Positions 1-8,303 of a stretch of DNA of 64,000 nt are shown here, one piece after another (the stretch's first letter is position 1; every line of letters starts with the position of its first letter). The stretch is from Natronohydrobacter thiooxidans (GTDB lineage Bacteria; Pseudomonadota; Alphaproteobacteria; Rhodobacterales; Rhodobacteraceae). Location of the stretch: assembly GCF_001884735.1 (NCBI RefSeq), contig NZ_MJAP01000010.1, positions 62,001 to 126,000 on the forward strand, written 5' to 3'. The notes beneath the pieces are model-generated. The model had not been told where the DNA came from. It did not search any database and saw only the letters and a list, made by a program, of their open reading frames with translations. A program made the position numbers and the translations under genes.

Positions 1-612
1 CGGATAGCCTCTATCTTTCAGAGCATCAAAAAGCCGCCAGTACGTTCGCTCACTGGCCTATTCGGCGAACTGTTTGTAATTTCACGAAGCCGTTCGCCAA
101 TGCGGACCGTTTCTGCATGGCGAGTGGATGAGATGTCGCGTTTCGACTTTTCTGTAGGAGATATCCGCATCGATGTGAAGACTAGCGCGGGCCGGGCCCG
201 CAAGCACATCTTTGCGTACGACCAGTGCAACCCTCCGAGGAACACTCATGCGGTCGTCGCGTCACTCATGGTTGAGCGCGTTCCTCGCGGGGTGTCCATC
301 GACGATCTTGTTGGGTCTATTGAAGCACGCCTCGCTGGAGATCCAGAGTTGGTTCTAAAGCTGCATGATATCGTGGCCTCCACACTCGGTGCGGAACTCA
401 CGACGTCATTGCGTGTGACATTCGACAACCGTCTCGCCGAAAGCTCTCTACAGTTTTTCGACCTTCGGACGATCCCAGCGGTGCGAGACCCAATTCAACC
501 GAGAGTATCGGACGTTCGCTTCGCAGTCGATCTTTCAGGACTTCCGCCACTGAGTTTTCAGGAATTGACCGATCAGGATCCCTACTTCTGGGACTTTCTT
601 CCAGCTGAGTGA
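1..612 (+). CDS. PD-(D/E)XK motif protein, DUF4420-like, 5' end outside window
   Basis: The reading frame is open from base 1 and ends with TGA at 610-612; the Met codon at 100 is internal, so 203 residues of a longer protein are visible. The visible start reads GLFGELFVI, followed by RFDFSVGDIRIDVKTS. This is the layout of the DUF4420 'PD-(D/E)XK motif' family: a conserved GL(W/F)GEL helix, then an Asp and a D-V-K catalytic pair on adjacent strands of a restriction-endonuclease fold. Known relatives usually sit beside Z1-domain, AIPR, MORC-like ATPase, Vsr and DNA methyltransferase genes in restriction-like defence islands; none of these partners is inside the window. GC content looks lower than in the genes to the right, consistent with horizontal transfer. 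Family call from motif memory; nuclease activity is inferred. Confidence 0.72.
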   Translation, partial: RIASIFQSIKKPPVRSLTGLFGELFVISRSRSPMRTVSAWRVDEMSRFDFSVGDIRIDVKTSAGRARKHIFAYDQCNPPRNTHAVVASLMVERVPRGVSIDDLVGSIEARLAGDPELVLKLHDIVASTLGAELTTSLRVTFDNRLAESSLQFFDLRTIPAVRDPIQPRVSDVRFAVDLSGLPPLSFQELTDQDPYFWDFLPAE

Positions 613-883
613 ATGTTGGAGAATGTTTTGTGGCATCTTTTGGCCGATGGAACTGGGATCGGACTTCATACCGCCGCCGGGGGAAAGCATCTTAAAAACA
701 GCCACTTAAAGGCTATTCACCAAATCGGCGCAGTCATGAGGTCCGGAGAATATCGACCGAGAGAGACCGCTTCCGAGCCGCTTGGCGCGGGGGGCCAGTG
801 CTCAGCCCCACCCTCATAACCCTCGAAAACCACGAAAAAATCCGGCCGCAGCCAGATCGGGAGAACGCTTTCGCAAGGGCAAG

Positions 884-973
884 TGGCGGATGGGGTGGGA
901 TTCGAACCCACGGTAGGCTTTCACCTACGCTGGTTTTCAAGACCAGAGCCTTAAACCACTCGGCCACCCATCC
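884..973 (-). tRNA. tRNA-Ser (anticodon UGA)
   Basis: Read on the minus strand the 90-nt gene has a 7-bp acceptor stem (GGATGGG with CCCATCC), discriminator G and encoded CCA at 886-884. The D arm starts GGCCGAG, the anticodon loop is CTTGAAA giving UGA, the variable arm is long (class II, as in Ser tRNAs), and the T arm has GGTTCGAATCC. The 3' end faces the DUF4420 fragment at 1-612, the usual polarity for islands integrated at a tRNA 3' end. Confidence 0.96.
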
Positions 974-1182
974 GGCCCGCCCCTGCTAGCGTCATGCCGG
1001 AGCAAGTTCAAGCGTCCAGATGCGGGTTGGGGCGAAAGCCGTGGAACTGGGCGGCGGGACGGAACTGGCTGGCACGGCACGGCGGCAGGTCAGCGCTCCC
1101 GAGATCGCTCCAGGCGGGGCATGCCAGCAGTTCCGGCGACCAAAGCCATGCTTCCGGGCGGGTCACCCGGCAGGGGCGGTGG

Positions 1183-1428
1183 TCAGGCCGATGCCAGTTC
1201 GCTTACGCGCGCGACAGGCCGTGCGACGGGCTTGCGCGCGCTGCGTTTCTCGACGGGTTTCAGCACTTGCTTCATGGCTTCCGCTTCGCGTCCGAGGGCT
1301 GCCGAATCCTCATGCGGGATGGTTTCTGCCATATTGCCCAGAAACTGCAGGTAGAAGTCCTGTTGCTGCTTCAACAATCGGATCCAGACAAGGCTGCTCT
1401 GCATCCAGAGTGTCACGGGGTCAAACAT
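1183..1428 (-). CDS. small hypothetical protein with basic Pro/Ala C-terminus
   Basis: Eighty-one residues starting MFDPVTLWMQ. The start at 1428 is chosen because GGGAGGAAG lies just upstream; the frame extends further 5' but without a ribosome-binding site. The N-terminal half is an amphipathic, aromatic and Gln-rich helix (WMQSSLVWIRLLKQQQDFY), the middle is charged, and the tail is rich in Lys, Arg, Pro and Ala. This resembles phasin-like small proteins in overall character, but I do not recognise a family. It stands alone, convergent with nothing and downstream of ftsB on the same strand. Confidence 0.55.
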   Translation of the reverse strand: MFDPVTLWMQSSLVWIRLLKQQQDFYLQFLGNMAETIPHEDSAALGREAEAMKQVLKPVEKRSARKPVARPVARVSELASA

Positions 1429-1788
1429 GCTTCTTCCTCCCAGTTTTCTCTGGCGCATCAATCCGCGCCAGTTGCGTTTGTCACGCAGCACCGTCGTTGA
1501 GCGCCAGTCTGCTACATGGTTCAAGACGGAACCTTGATCTCGCGCAACTGCATCAGAATTATGACAGGGTCAACACAACCCATAGGTGAGGGACATATCA
1601 AATCCTAGCGAGGGGCACAGGGCTTTGTCAAAGACCCATGCGGCTAATCGGAGGATGTTCGCGCAAACGCTATCGCCTTGCGCAGTCATGGCGCCGAATT
1701 CATCAGTCTCGGGGTATATCGGCCCATGCGCGCGGCGCTGTCCCGCCGCAGGGTGCGGGCAGCGCTCGCTCAGGCCCTTCGCGGGTCT
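1429..1788. other. gene-free interval between ftsB and the 81-aa gene
   Basis: No convincing coding frame on either strand. At 1735-1765 there is an inverted repeat (arms of about 11 bp built on GCGCTG/CAGCGC and CCCGC/GCGGG with one bulged base) 24 nt past the ftsB stop. It could be a terminator, but no T-run follows it on the ftsB strand. Confidence 0.4.
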
Positions 1789-2085
1789 TCAGCGGAGCAC
1801 GATCTCATCCGGGCGGGCCATGCCCAGCACGTCGCGGGCGCGTTCGTCGAGCAGATCCAGATCGAGAAAGTCATCGGAAAGCCTGCGCGTGCGGTTTTCC
1901 AGCCGTGCGAGTTCCACCTGTCTGCGGTCGCGCTGCGCCTTGAGCGTCGTGATTTCGGCTTCGATCTGGACGCGGTTGAACAATCCGAAATCGCCCTGAA
2001 CCGCGGCGAAGACGAAATAGAGCCCCAGCACCATGGCGGTGCCGAAATAAAAGAGCGGGCCGATCGACGGACGCGAACGCTTCAT
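1789..2085 (-). CDS. ftsB: septum formation initiator / FtsB-like divisome protein
   Basis: Ninety-eight residues: a short cytoplasmic N-terminus, one membrane segment (about residues 9-29), then a periplasmic coiled coil (VQIEAEITTLKAQRDRRQVE) and a short C-terminal cap ending DEIVLR. This is the DivIC/FtsB size and plan. In the family it forms the FtsQ-FtsB-FtsL complex that licenses septal peptidoglycan synthesis. It follows a small membrane-protein gene and pgk on the same strand, 98 nt downstream of the former. Confidence 0.85.
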   Translation of the reverse strand: MKRSRPSIGPLFYFGTAMVLGLYFVFAAVQGDFGLFNRVQIEAEITTLKAQRDRRQVELARLENRTRRLSDDFLDLDLLDERARDVLGMARPDEIVLR

Positions 2086-2183
2086 GGAAAATGCCTGTCA
2101 CTGCTGCCGTTTGCGGCTGTTTCTTGACAGGACTATCGCATAACCTGCGGGCTTTGTGAATCCCTGCGCGGCGGTTTTCGCAG

Positions 2184-2399
2184 CTAGCGCAGCACGATAC
2201 CCATGATCACCATCATCAGCCCCAGCGTGGAGATGGCAAGCGCTGCGAAATTGACCAGAACGGCCTTTTGCATCCGCGCGCGCATCTCGGCATCTTCGAG
2301 TTCCGCCCGGCGCAGGCGCATCACATAGATGACGCACCAGGCAAGCCCGATCACCCCGAGCAGCGAGACCATGGCACCGATCCAGACCAGCATTCCCAT
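2184..2399 (-). CDS. two-segment small membrane protein, unknown
   Basis: Seventy-one residues with a hydrophobic segment at about 3-27, a charged stretch rich in Arg and Glu (MRLRRAELEDAEMRARMQK) and a second hydrophobic segment at about 47-70. It lies 6 nt downstream of pgk, so it is probably co-transcribed with it. No family recognised; such small membrane proteins are common between pgk and ftsB-type genes in this group, which is my inference. Confidence 0.65.
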   Translation of the reverse strand: MGMLVWIGAMVSLLGVIGLAWCVIYVMRLRRAELEDAEMRARMQKAVLVNFAALAISTLGLMMVIMGIVLR

Positions 2400-2405
2400 G
2401 CGCGC

Positions 2406-3605
2406 TTACTCCTGTTCCAGCGCGGCGACGCCGGGCAGGGTCTTGCCTTCCATCCATTCCAGAAAGGCGCCGCCCGCAGTCGAGATATAGCTGAACTGAT
2501 CGCCCACCCCGGCCTTGTTCAGGGCCGCGACCGTATCGCCCCCGCCTGCGACCGAGACAAGCGCGCCCTCTTGCGTCAGGCGTGCGGCTGCCTGTGCTGC
2601 GGCGACAGTTGCGGTGTCGAAAGGGGCGATCTCGAACGCGCCCAAGGGGCCGTTCCAGACCAGCGTCTTGCACTGGCCGAAAATCTCGGTGATCGCGGCC
2701 ACGGTTTGCGGGCCGGCATCGAGGATCATGGCGTCCGCAGGGCAGGCGTCAACCGGCAGGGTTTCGCTGGCGGCCCCGGCGGCAAATTCACGCGCCACGA
2801 CGATATCGACCGGCAGATGCAGGCTGCAGCCGCCCTCTGCGGCCTTGGCCATGATCTCGCGCGCGGTCTCGGCCATGTCGCGCTCGGCCAGCGATGTGCC
2901 GATCTCAACGCCCTGCGCCACCAGAAAGGTATTGGCCATGCCGCCGCCGATGATCAGGTGATCCACCTTGGTGATCAGGTTCGACAAGAGGTCGAGCTTG
3001 GTCGAGACTTTTGCTCCGCCCACCACAGCGGCCACCGGGCGCTCGGGCGTGCCGAGGGCGGCCTGAAGCGCCTTGAGTTCCGCTTCCATCAGCCGCCCGG
3101 CGCAGCAGGGCAGCAGATGCGCCAGCCCTTCGGTCGAGGAATGTGCCCGATGCGCGGCGGAGAAGGCGTCATTGACATAGATATCGCCCAGAGCGGCCAG
3201 AGAGGCCGAGAACAGCTTGTCGTTCTTCTCTTCACCCTCGTGGAAGCGGGTGTTTTCCAGCAGAACGACATCGCCCGCAGTCATTGCCGCCACGGCCTTT
3301 TTCGCAGGTCCGCCGATGCAGTTCTCGGCGAAAGCGACAGGCTGGCCAAGTGCTGCTTCCAGCGCGGGGACAAGCTGGCCCAGCGACATCTCGGGCACCG
3401 GCTGGCCCTTGGGACGGCCGAAATGTGCCAGCAGCGCGACCTTGCCGCCCGCCTGGGTGATATGCGTGATCGTGGGCAGGATGCGTTCGATTCGGGTGGC
3501 ATCGGTGACCTGCCCCTTCTCGACGGGCACATTGATATCCACCCGGACAAGTGCCGTCTTGCCGTTGAACGCCATGTCGTCGAGCGTCTTGAAGGTCATC
3601 TGCAT
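2406..3605 (-). CDS. pgk: phosphoglycerate kinase
   Basis: The 399-residue product matches the usual length (about 390-400). It begins [11 protein letters not shown], with RVDINVP in the N-terminal substrate domain, [10 protein letters not shown] (the PGK signature region), GGAKVSTK and the C-terminal nucleotide-binding GGGDTVAA followed by STAGGAFLE. It transfers phosphate from 1,3-bisphosphoglycerate to ADP in glycolysis, and runs in reverse in gluconeogenesis and the Calvin cycle. It is divergent from the cyclophilin genes across 133 bp that must hold both promoters. Confidence 0.97.
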   Translation of the reverse strand: MQMTFKTLDDMAFNGKTALVRVDINVPVEKGQVTDATRIERILPTITHITQAGGKVALLAHFGRPKGQPVPEMSLGQLVPALEAALGQPVAFAENCIGGPAKKAVAAMTAGDVVLLENTRFHEGEEKNDKLFSASLAALGDIYVNDAFSAAHRAHSSTEGLAHLLPCCAGRLMEAELKALQAALGTPERPVAAVVGGAKVSTKLDLLSNLITKVDHLIIGGGMANTFLVAQGVEIGTSLAERDMAETAREIMAKAAEGGCSLHLPVDIVVAREFAAGAASETLPVDACPADAMILDAGPQTVAAITEIFGQCKTLVWNGPLGAFEIAPFDTATVAAAQAAARLTQEGALVSVAGGGDTVAALNKAGVGDQFSYISTAGGAFLEWMEGKTLPGVAALEQE

Positions 3606-3738
3606 ACCCCTTTGGTCACTTTAGCGCTATCTGGCGTGAAAGCGGGGGCAGGGTCAATGGTCGAAGCCCGCGAATGGGGTTTTCCTGCCGGTCCGGCTCA
3701 AGTAGGGTGACGCGGAATTCAGTTGGAAGGAGCGCCTT

Positions 3739-4245
3739 ATGGCCGAGATCAAAGACCCCGAGAACACCATCCTGATGGAGCTGAAATCCGGCACTGTCGT
3801 CATCGAATTGCTGCCCGATGTGGCCCCCGGCCATGCAGCGCGGATGAAGGAGCTGGCGCGCGCCGGGGCTTATGACAATGTGGTGTTTCACCGCGTGATC
3901 GAGGGTTTCATGGCCCAGACCGGCGATGTTGCCAATGGCAACACGGAAGTGAATTACAATCCGGGCCGCGCAGGCACCGGTGGCTCGGACCTGCCGAACC
4001 TGAAGGCCGAGTTTTCCGGTGTTCCGCATGATCGCGGCACGCTGGGCGCGGCACGCTCGCAGAACCCCGACAGCGCGAACAGCCAGTTCTTCATCAATTT
4101 CAAGGACAATCACTTCCTGAACCGCCAGTATACGGTCTATGGCCGGGTGATTTCCGGCATGGAGCATGTGGATGCGATCACCCGTGGCGAGCCGCCTGCG
4201 AACCCCGACAAGATGCTGAGCGTCAAGGTGGCCGCCGATGCGTGA
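3739..4245 (+). CDS. peptidylprolyl isomerase, cytoplasmic cyclophilin
   Basis: A 168-residue cyclophilin domain with no signal peptide. The catalytic and binding positions are visible: FHRVIEGFMAQTGD (Arg and Phe of the active site), GTLGAARSQNPDSANSQFFI and the late YGRVISGM. GGAAGGAG precedes the ATG. It catalyses cis-trans isomerisation of Xaa-Pro bonds. It overlaps the next cyclophilin gene by 8 nt, so the two are translationally coupled. Confidence 0.95.
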   Translation: MAEIKDPENTILMELKSGTVVIELLPDVAPGHAARMKELARAGAYDNVVFHRVIEGFMAQTGDVANGNTEVNYNPGRAGTGGSDLPNLKAEFSGVPHDRGTLGAARSQNPDSANSQFFINFKDNHFLNRQYTVYGRVISGMEHVDAITRGEPPANPDKMLSVKVAADA

Positions 4246-4849
4246 TCGTGTGATCTTCGGCGGGCTGTTTGCGCTGGGGGTCGCGATCCTTGGCGCAAGC
4301 TGGCTGAATATTGCCGGGGCCAATGCCGATACCGAGGTGCCCGCCAATCACAGCGGTCCGGTCATGGTGATCGAGGTCGCGGGCGAGGCCAATGGCGCGA
4401 TGCGCATCGCGCTGCGCGACGATCTGGCACCGCAGCATGTCGAGCGGATCGTGACGCTGGCGGAACGCGGCGATTATGACGGGGTGGTGTTTCACCGCGT
4501 GATCGACGGGTTCATGGCGCAGACCGGGGATGTCGCCAATGGCCGTGCGGGGGGCAATCCGCGCATGTGGGGGACGGGCGGATCGGATCTGCCGAACCTG
4601 CCTGCCGAGTTTTCGGCGCAATCCTTCGAGCGCGGGGTGGTCGGCATGGCCCGGTCGCAGAGCCCCGACAGCGCCAACAGCCAGTTCTTCATCATGTTCG
4701 CACCTGCGCCGCATCTGGACGGGCAATATACCGTGGTCGGACAGTTGACCGATGGCTATGAGGTGCTGGACGCGATCAAGCGTGGCACAGGCGGCAATGG
4801 CGCGGTTGTGGGCGAGCCCGATCGCATGGAGCGCGTCACCATCGAGTAA
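4238..4849 (+). CDS. peptidylprolyl isomerase, exported or membrane-anchored cyclophilin
   Basis: The 203-residue protein has an N-terminal hydrophobic segment (about residues 6-28, ending IAGANADTE) absent from its neighbour, followed by a cyclophilin domain with FHRVIDGFMAQTGD and RSQSPDSANSQFFI. It is likely the periplasmic counterpart of the upstream cytoplasmic enzyme, and the pair probably arose by duplication. The hydrophobic segment could be a cleavable signal or an anchor. A strong hairpin terminator follows at 4871-4902. Confidence 0.93.
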   Translation: MRDRVIFGGLFALGVAILGASWLNIAGANADTEVPANHSGPVMVIEVAGEANGAMRIALRDDLAPQHVERIVTLAERGDYDGVVFHRVIDGFMAQTGDVANGRAGGNPRMWGTGGSDLPNLPAEFSAQSFERGVVGMARSQSPDSANSQFFIMFAPAPHLDGQYTVVGQLTDGYEVLDAIKRGTGGNGAVVGEPDRMERVTIE

Positions 4850-4870
4850 CCGTCTGGGCGGTACAGAATA

Positions 4871-4902
4871 AAGCCGGGGCAGCGCAGGCTGCCCCGGCTT
4901 TT
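4871..4902. terminator. bidirectional Rho-independent terminator
   Basis: Perfect 11-bp GC-rich stem (GCCGGGGCAGC with its complement) around a 4-nt loop, flanked by AA(A) on the left and TTTT on the right. It sits between the convergent cyclophilin and DUF4168 genes and can serve both. Confidence 0.9.
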
Positions 4903-4923
4903 GCCTTGGCTGATGAGGGAGGG

Positions 4924-5430
4924 TCAGCCGTCGGCGTGGGCTTCAGCAAAGCGCGCGTCGATCCGCGCGGCCAGTTCCGCGTCGGTGGTGGCGGCTTCAC
5001 CGATGGCGATATACTCTTCCACGGTAATGCCCTCTGCGGCCTCGACCACTTCAAGGATCGCGGCATCTGCGGCCTGCACGATGGCCATTTGCTCGGCCTC
5101 GTCAGTCGTGGCCTCTAGCTGTGCCACATAGCCCTGACGGGTTTCGGCTACGGCCAGCGCTGCTTCGATGAAGGCATCGATCTTGCTGTCATCCGCCGCG
5201 ATTGCAGCCCCGTCGATCTGGGTACCGGGTTGGACTCCGGTCTGGGCATCGGTCTGGGCCTGAAGCTCGGCCTCGCTCTGGGCCTCGGTCTCGGCCCCGA
5301 TCTGGGCCTGAACCTCGGCCTCGGTCTGGACTTCGGCCCCTACCTGAGCCTGAGCCTGCCCGGCGAGGAAGGGGCTCACGGCGAGCGCGGCCATGAGGGC
5401 GGTGGTGGTCAGCAGGCGGTTGAGTGTCAT
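4924..5430 (-). CDS. exported DUF4168-like protein with Gln/Glu/Ala repeat
   Basis: Starting at the ATG at 5430 (AGGAG seven bases upstream) the product has 168 residues. A Sec signal peptide ending AGQAQAQ is followed by a low-complexity stretch of about 45 residues built on degenerate (E/Q)AEAQ units. A helical C-terminal domain then starts at IDAFIEAALAV, with the Val-Glu-Glu-Tyr and terminal Ala-Arg-Ile elements I associate with DUF4168. The function of that domain is unknown. The frame continues 5' to 5514 but has no other good ribosome site. It is convergent with the cyclophilins and shares their terminator. Confidence 0.75.
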   Translation of the reverse strand: MTLNRLLTTTALMAALAVSPFLAGQAQAQVGAEVQTEAEVQAQIGAETEAQSEAELQAQTDAQTGVQPGTQIDGAAIAADDSKIDAFIEAALAVAETRQGYVAQLEATTDEAEQMAIVQAADAAILEVVEAAEGITVEEYIAIGEAATTDAELAARIDARFAEAHADG

Positions 5431-5572
5431 AGTCATCTCCTGTTTGCACTCACGCAGCGGGCCAGGGGCCCTGCGCTTGGCACAAGACCTAAGGGCCATG
5501 GCGCAGTGGTGCAAACAGGGTCGGCATAAATCCGCTTTTATTGCTATGGCTTAGGGGGCGAATCTTATGCGC

Positions 5573-6757
5573 TTAACGCCCCAGCGCCTTGATTCCGCGC
5601 GATATTCCTTCCAGCGTCATCGGCACCATGCGCCCGTCGAGAATCTGGCTGATCATCTGGATGGACTGGGTGTGGCGCCAGTGGCTTTCGGGGGTGGGGT
5701 TGATCCAGAGATGGTCGGGCCATTGCGAGCAGGCGCGGCGCAACCATGTCTCGCCGGATTCCTCGTTCCAGTGCTCATTGGCGCCGCCGGGATAGAGCAC
5801 TTCATAGGGCGACATGGCGGCGTCGCCGACAAAAATGCATTTCCAGTCGCTGCCATAATGGCGCAGCACGTCCCATGTCGGCATGCGTTCGGTCCAGCGC
5901 CGGGCATTGTCGCGCCAGACGAATTCATAGAGGCAGTTGTGAAAGTAATAATGCTCGAAATGCTTGAACTCGGCCTTGGCGGCGCTGAAGAGTTCCTCGA
6001 CGGCGCGCACATGGTCATCCATTGATCCGCCGATATCGAGGAGCAGCAAGACCTTGACCGCGTTGCGCCGTTCGGGCCGCGTGCGCACATCCAGCCAGCC
6101 CTGTTCGGCGGTCGAGCGGATCGTGCCATCGAGATCAAGCTCCTGTTCGGCCCCGTCGCGCGCCCATTTGCGCAGGCGTTTGAGGGCGACCTTGATATTT
6201 CGCGTGCCCAGTTCCACCGTGTCATCAAGGTTGCGGAATTCGCGCTTGTCCCAGACCTTGACCGCCCGCCTGTGGCGCGATCCGTCCTGCCCGATGCGCA
6301 CGCCTTCGGGATTGTAGCCATAGGCGCCGAAAGGCGAGGTGCCTGCCGTCCCGATCCATTTATTGCCGCCCTGATGGCGGCCCTTCTGTTCCTCAAGCCG
6401 CTTGCGCAGCGTCTCCATCAGCTTGTCGAACCCGCCCAGCGCTTCGATCTCGGCGCGTTCTTCGGGCGTCAGGTGCTTTTCGGCCAGTTTCTCCAGCCAG
6501 TCGCGGGGCAGGTCCACGGCGTCCAGCACCTGATCGAGGCTGATCGCCTCGATCCCTGAGAAACTGGCGGCAAAGGCGCGGTCGAAACGGTCGAGATGGC
6601 GCTCATCCTTCACCATCGCGGTGCGGGCGAGGTAATAGAAGCCGTCAATGTCATAGGTGACAAGCCCGGCCTGCACCGCTTCCAGAAAGCTCAGATATTC
6701 GCGCAGCGAGACGGGCACCGCATGTTCGCGCAGGCTTTGGAAGAATGGCAGGAACAT
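5573..6757 (-). CDS. VWA-domain protein, CoxE-like
   Basis: The 394-residue protein starts MFLPFFQSLREH; this start gives the usual N-terminus for the family. An N-terminal helical region is followed by a von Willebrand factor A domain beginning LLLDIGGSMDDH at about residue 225. The MIDAS motif DxSxS appears as DxGxS. It is the last gene of a leftward operon headed by a MoxR AAA ATPase; MoxR-VWA pairs are known chaperone-like modules that remodel or load metal onto partner enzymes (for example in CO dehydrogenase maturation). No target enzyme is adjacent. An alternative upstream start at 6838 would overlap the neighbouring small gene. Confidence 0.88.
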   Translation of the reverse strand: MFLPFFQSLREHAVPVSLREYLSFLEAVQAGLVTYDIDGFYYLARTAMVKDERHLDRFDRAFAASFSGIEAISLDQVLDAVDLPRDWLEKLAEKHLTPEERAEIEALGGFDKLMETLRKRLEEQKGRHQGGNKWIGTAGTSPFGAYGYNPEGVRIGQDGSRHRRAVKVWDKREFRNLDDTVELGTRNIKVALKRLRKWARDGAEQELDLDGTIRSTAEQGWLDVRTRPERRNAVKVLLLLDIGGSMDDHVRAVEELFSAAKAEFKHFEHYYFHNCLYEFVWRDNARRWTERMPTWDVLRHYGSDWKCIFVGDAAMSPYEVLYPGGANEHWNEESGETWLRRACSQWPDHLWINPTPESHWRHTQSIQMISQILDGRMVPMTLEGISRGIKALGR

Positions 6758-6764
6758 TACACCC

Positions 6765-6935
6765 TCAGAGCAGTTTCTCCAGCCCGATCGTCGCGAAAAG
6801 CCCCACGAGTGCGCCGATGATCGCGCCCACAGCGGCATATTGCGCGCGGTCTTTCAGGTCGCCTTGCGCCTTGCGCGCGTTTTGCAGGCCAATCAGCGCC
6901 CCAATGATGGCTCCAACAATCACGATCATCTGCAT
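6765..6935 (-). CDS. 56-aa glycine-zipper-like membrane protein
   Basis: Starting MQMIVIVGAIIGAL, this frame encodes two hydrophobic segments with GxxxG-like spacing (GAIIGALIG and GAIIGALVG), separated by a charged linker (ARKAQGDLKDRAQ). GAGGA stands upstream; the second ATG at 6929 has the better spacing to it. The gene fits exactly between the DUF2927 gene (9 nt downstream of it) and the VWA gene (7 nt to its ATG) on the same strand, which supports it being real. The two halves look like an internal duplication of one segment. No family known to me. Confidence 0.7.
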   Translation of the reverse strand: MQMIVIVGAIIGALIGLQNARKAQGDLKDRAQYAAVGAIIGALVGLFATIGLEKLL

Positions 6936-6944
6936 ATTCCTCGT

Positions 6945-8303
6945 TTACTGCCGGATCAGCGCCGCGATTTCCTCGCGCCGGTTTGTGGCCGCTTCCACCG
7001 ATCCGAACCCATAGACGGCAAAGGGCACGGCCTCGCGCCGCAGCCGTTCTGCCTCGGCCTGCCGTCCCATACGTTCCAATGCCTGCGCGCGCAACAGCAT
7101 CAACGAGGACAGGAGCGCCCCGTTTTCCGAGCGCCGCGCAGGGCCCATGGCCGAATCGCTCAGCCGCAGCACCAGCGGGTATTGCCCGGCGCCAAGCGCC
7201 TGCGCGGCCAGATGCAATTCGACATGCGCGCGCGGCACCTGCCCGCCGGGGCGGCTGGCATAGATGCCTGCCGCCGCGATCAGCGCGTCCAGTGCCTGTT
7301 CGCCGTCGCGGGGCGGCGCGAAGCGCGCGGCGAGAAACAGGCTGAAAGCAAGGCGTTCGTCCTGCCAGCCCTGCAGGAGCGCGATGCGCAAGGCGTTTTG
7401 GGCATGGGCGAAGCTGCGTCGGCGTGTCGGGCTGGCAAGCGCGCCTTCGATGGCCATGGTCCAGGCTGCGGGCGTCGGGATCGGGTCCAGCGGCAGGGTG
7501 CCGCGCCGCGCGCCCTGCGGGTTGAGCCGCGCAAGGAGGGCGGGCAGGCGTGCGCCGACCTCTTCGCGGGTCATGCCGGGGCGCAGGTCCGGGTGGTTCC
7601 AGACGCGCAGCACCAGCATGTCGAAGCCGGTCAGCGAGGTCTGGAAATTATCGTCATTCCAGACGGTTTCGCCGATCCGGTAGAGGTCATTCAGCGGCCC
7701 CAGCGCCTGCGCGACTTCCTCATGCAGGCAGTCGCGCATTTCCTGCACGGTGCTGTCGGCAGGGGTGACGACGAGGACTTTCTCGCGCTGCACGATGCGC
7801 GTCCAGTCCAGATGCGCGCCGCGCGGATTGGCGCGGAACTCTTCCCAGCTGGCGACATTCGGGACCACGAAACAGGCCGCATCGGGCACTATGCGGCGCA
7901 TCTGCGGGCGGGGCACGAATTCGACGGTGATCTGCGCCGCGCCCTCGGTCTGGCGGATATCGAGCCGCGCCTCGCTGCGCAGCCGTGCGATCAGACGCTC
8001 GGTCTCGGTCGCGGCGAGGGGCGGCACGGCCCCGGCCAGCCGCAGCGCGACAGGGCCTTCAAAGCGCGAGAAATAGGGGATCGCGCGCCCCGATTCCAAG
8101 CGGAAGCCCAGTTCCAGAATATCCTGCGCGATCTGGGCATTGCTGCGCTCGGGCGCAAAGGGGCGGGGCGTGCCGAAAAGCGCTGCCGAACTGATCGCGC
8201 GTGTCTGCACATCCAGCGGCGGGGCGGAACTGCCGGGATCCTGCTGCGGTGCGCCACAGGCCGCAAGCGTGAGGGCCAGCAGAAAGGGGCCCATGCGCCT
8301 CAT
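6945..8303 (-). CDS. DUF2927-domain lipoprotein
   Basis: The 452-residue precursor has a lipoprotein signal (LALTLAACGAP; lipobox Cys at residue 16). DUF2927-type sequence follows in the middle, with conserved Cys-containing segments (DAACFVVP, MRDCLHEEVAQALG), and the C-terminal part is helical and repeat-like. The DUF2927 Cys-Leu-His-Glu-Glu segment resembles a metal-site motif, but no enzymatic activity is established for the family. Its ATG overlaps the stop of the upstream acetyltransferase gene (ATGA), so it belongs to the moxR operon. It is probably an outer-membrane-anchored periplasmic protein. Confidence 0.82.
   Translation of the reverse strand: MRRMGPFLLALTLAACGAPQQDPGSSAPPLDVQTRAISSAALFGTPRPFAPERSNAQIAQDILELGFRLESGRAIPYFSRFEGPVALRLAGAVPPLAATETERLIARLRSEARLDIRQTEGAAQITVEFVPRPQMRRIVPDAACFVVPNVASWEEFRANPRGAHLDWTRIVQREKVLVVTPADSTVQEMRDCLHEEVAQALGPLNDLYRIGETVWNDDNFQTSLTGFDMLVLRVWNHPDLRPGMTREEVGARLPALLARLNPQGARRGTLPLDPIPTPAAWTMAIEGALASPTRRRSFAHAQNALRIALLQGWQDERLAFSLFLAARFAPPRDGEQALDALIAAAGIYASRPGGQVPRAHVELHLAAQALGAGQYPLVLRLSDSAMGPARRSENGALLSSLMLLRAQALERMGRQAEAERLRREAVPFAVYGFGSVEAATNRREEIAALIRQ

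Noticed and set aside
613-819. A 68-codon frame starting directly after the DUF4420 stop.
   Set aside because: No ribosome site, no recognisable domain, and the composition is that of intergenic sequence; more likely chance.
2268-3710. A 480-codon frame on the plus strand across pgk.
   Set aside because: Antisense shadow of pgk in GC-rich DNA; low-complexity His/Arg/Gly composition and no domain.
5230-5396. Repeat-like Gly/Leu and Arg/Pro frames on the plus strand.
   Set aside because: They are mirror images of the Gln/Glu/Ala repeat of the DUF4168 gene on the other strand.
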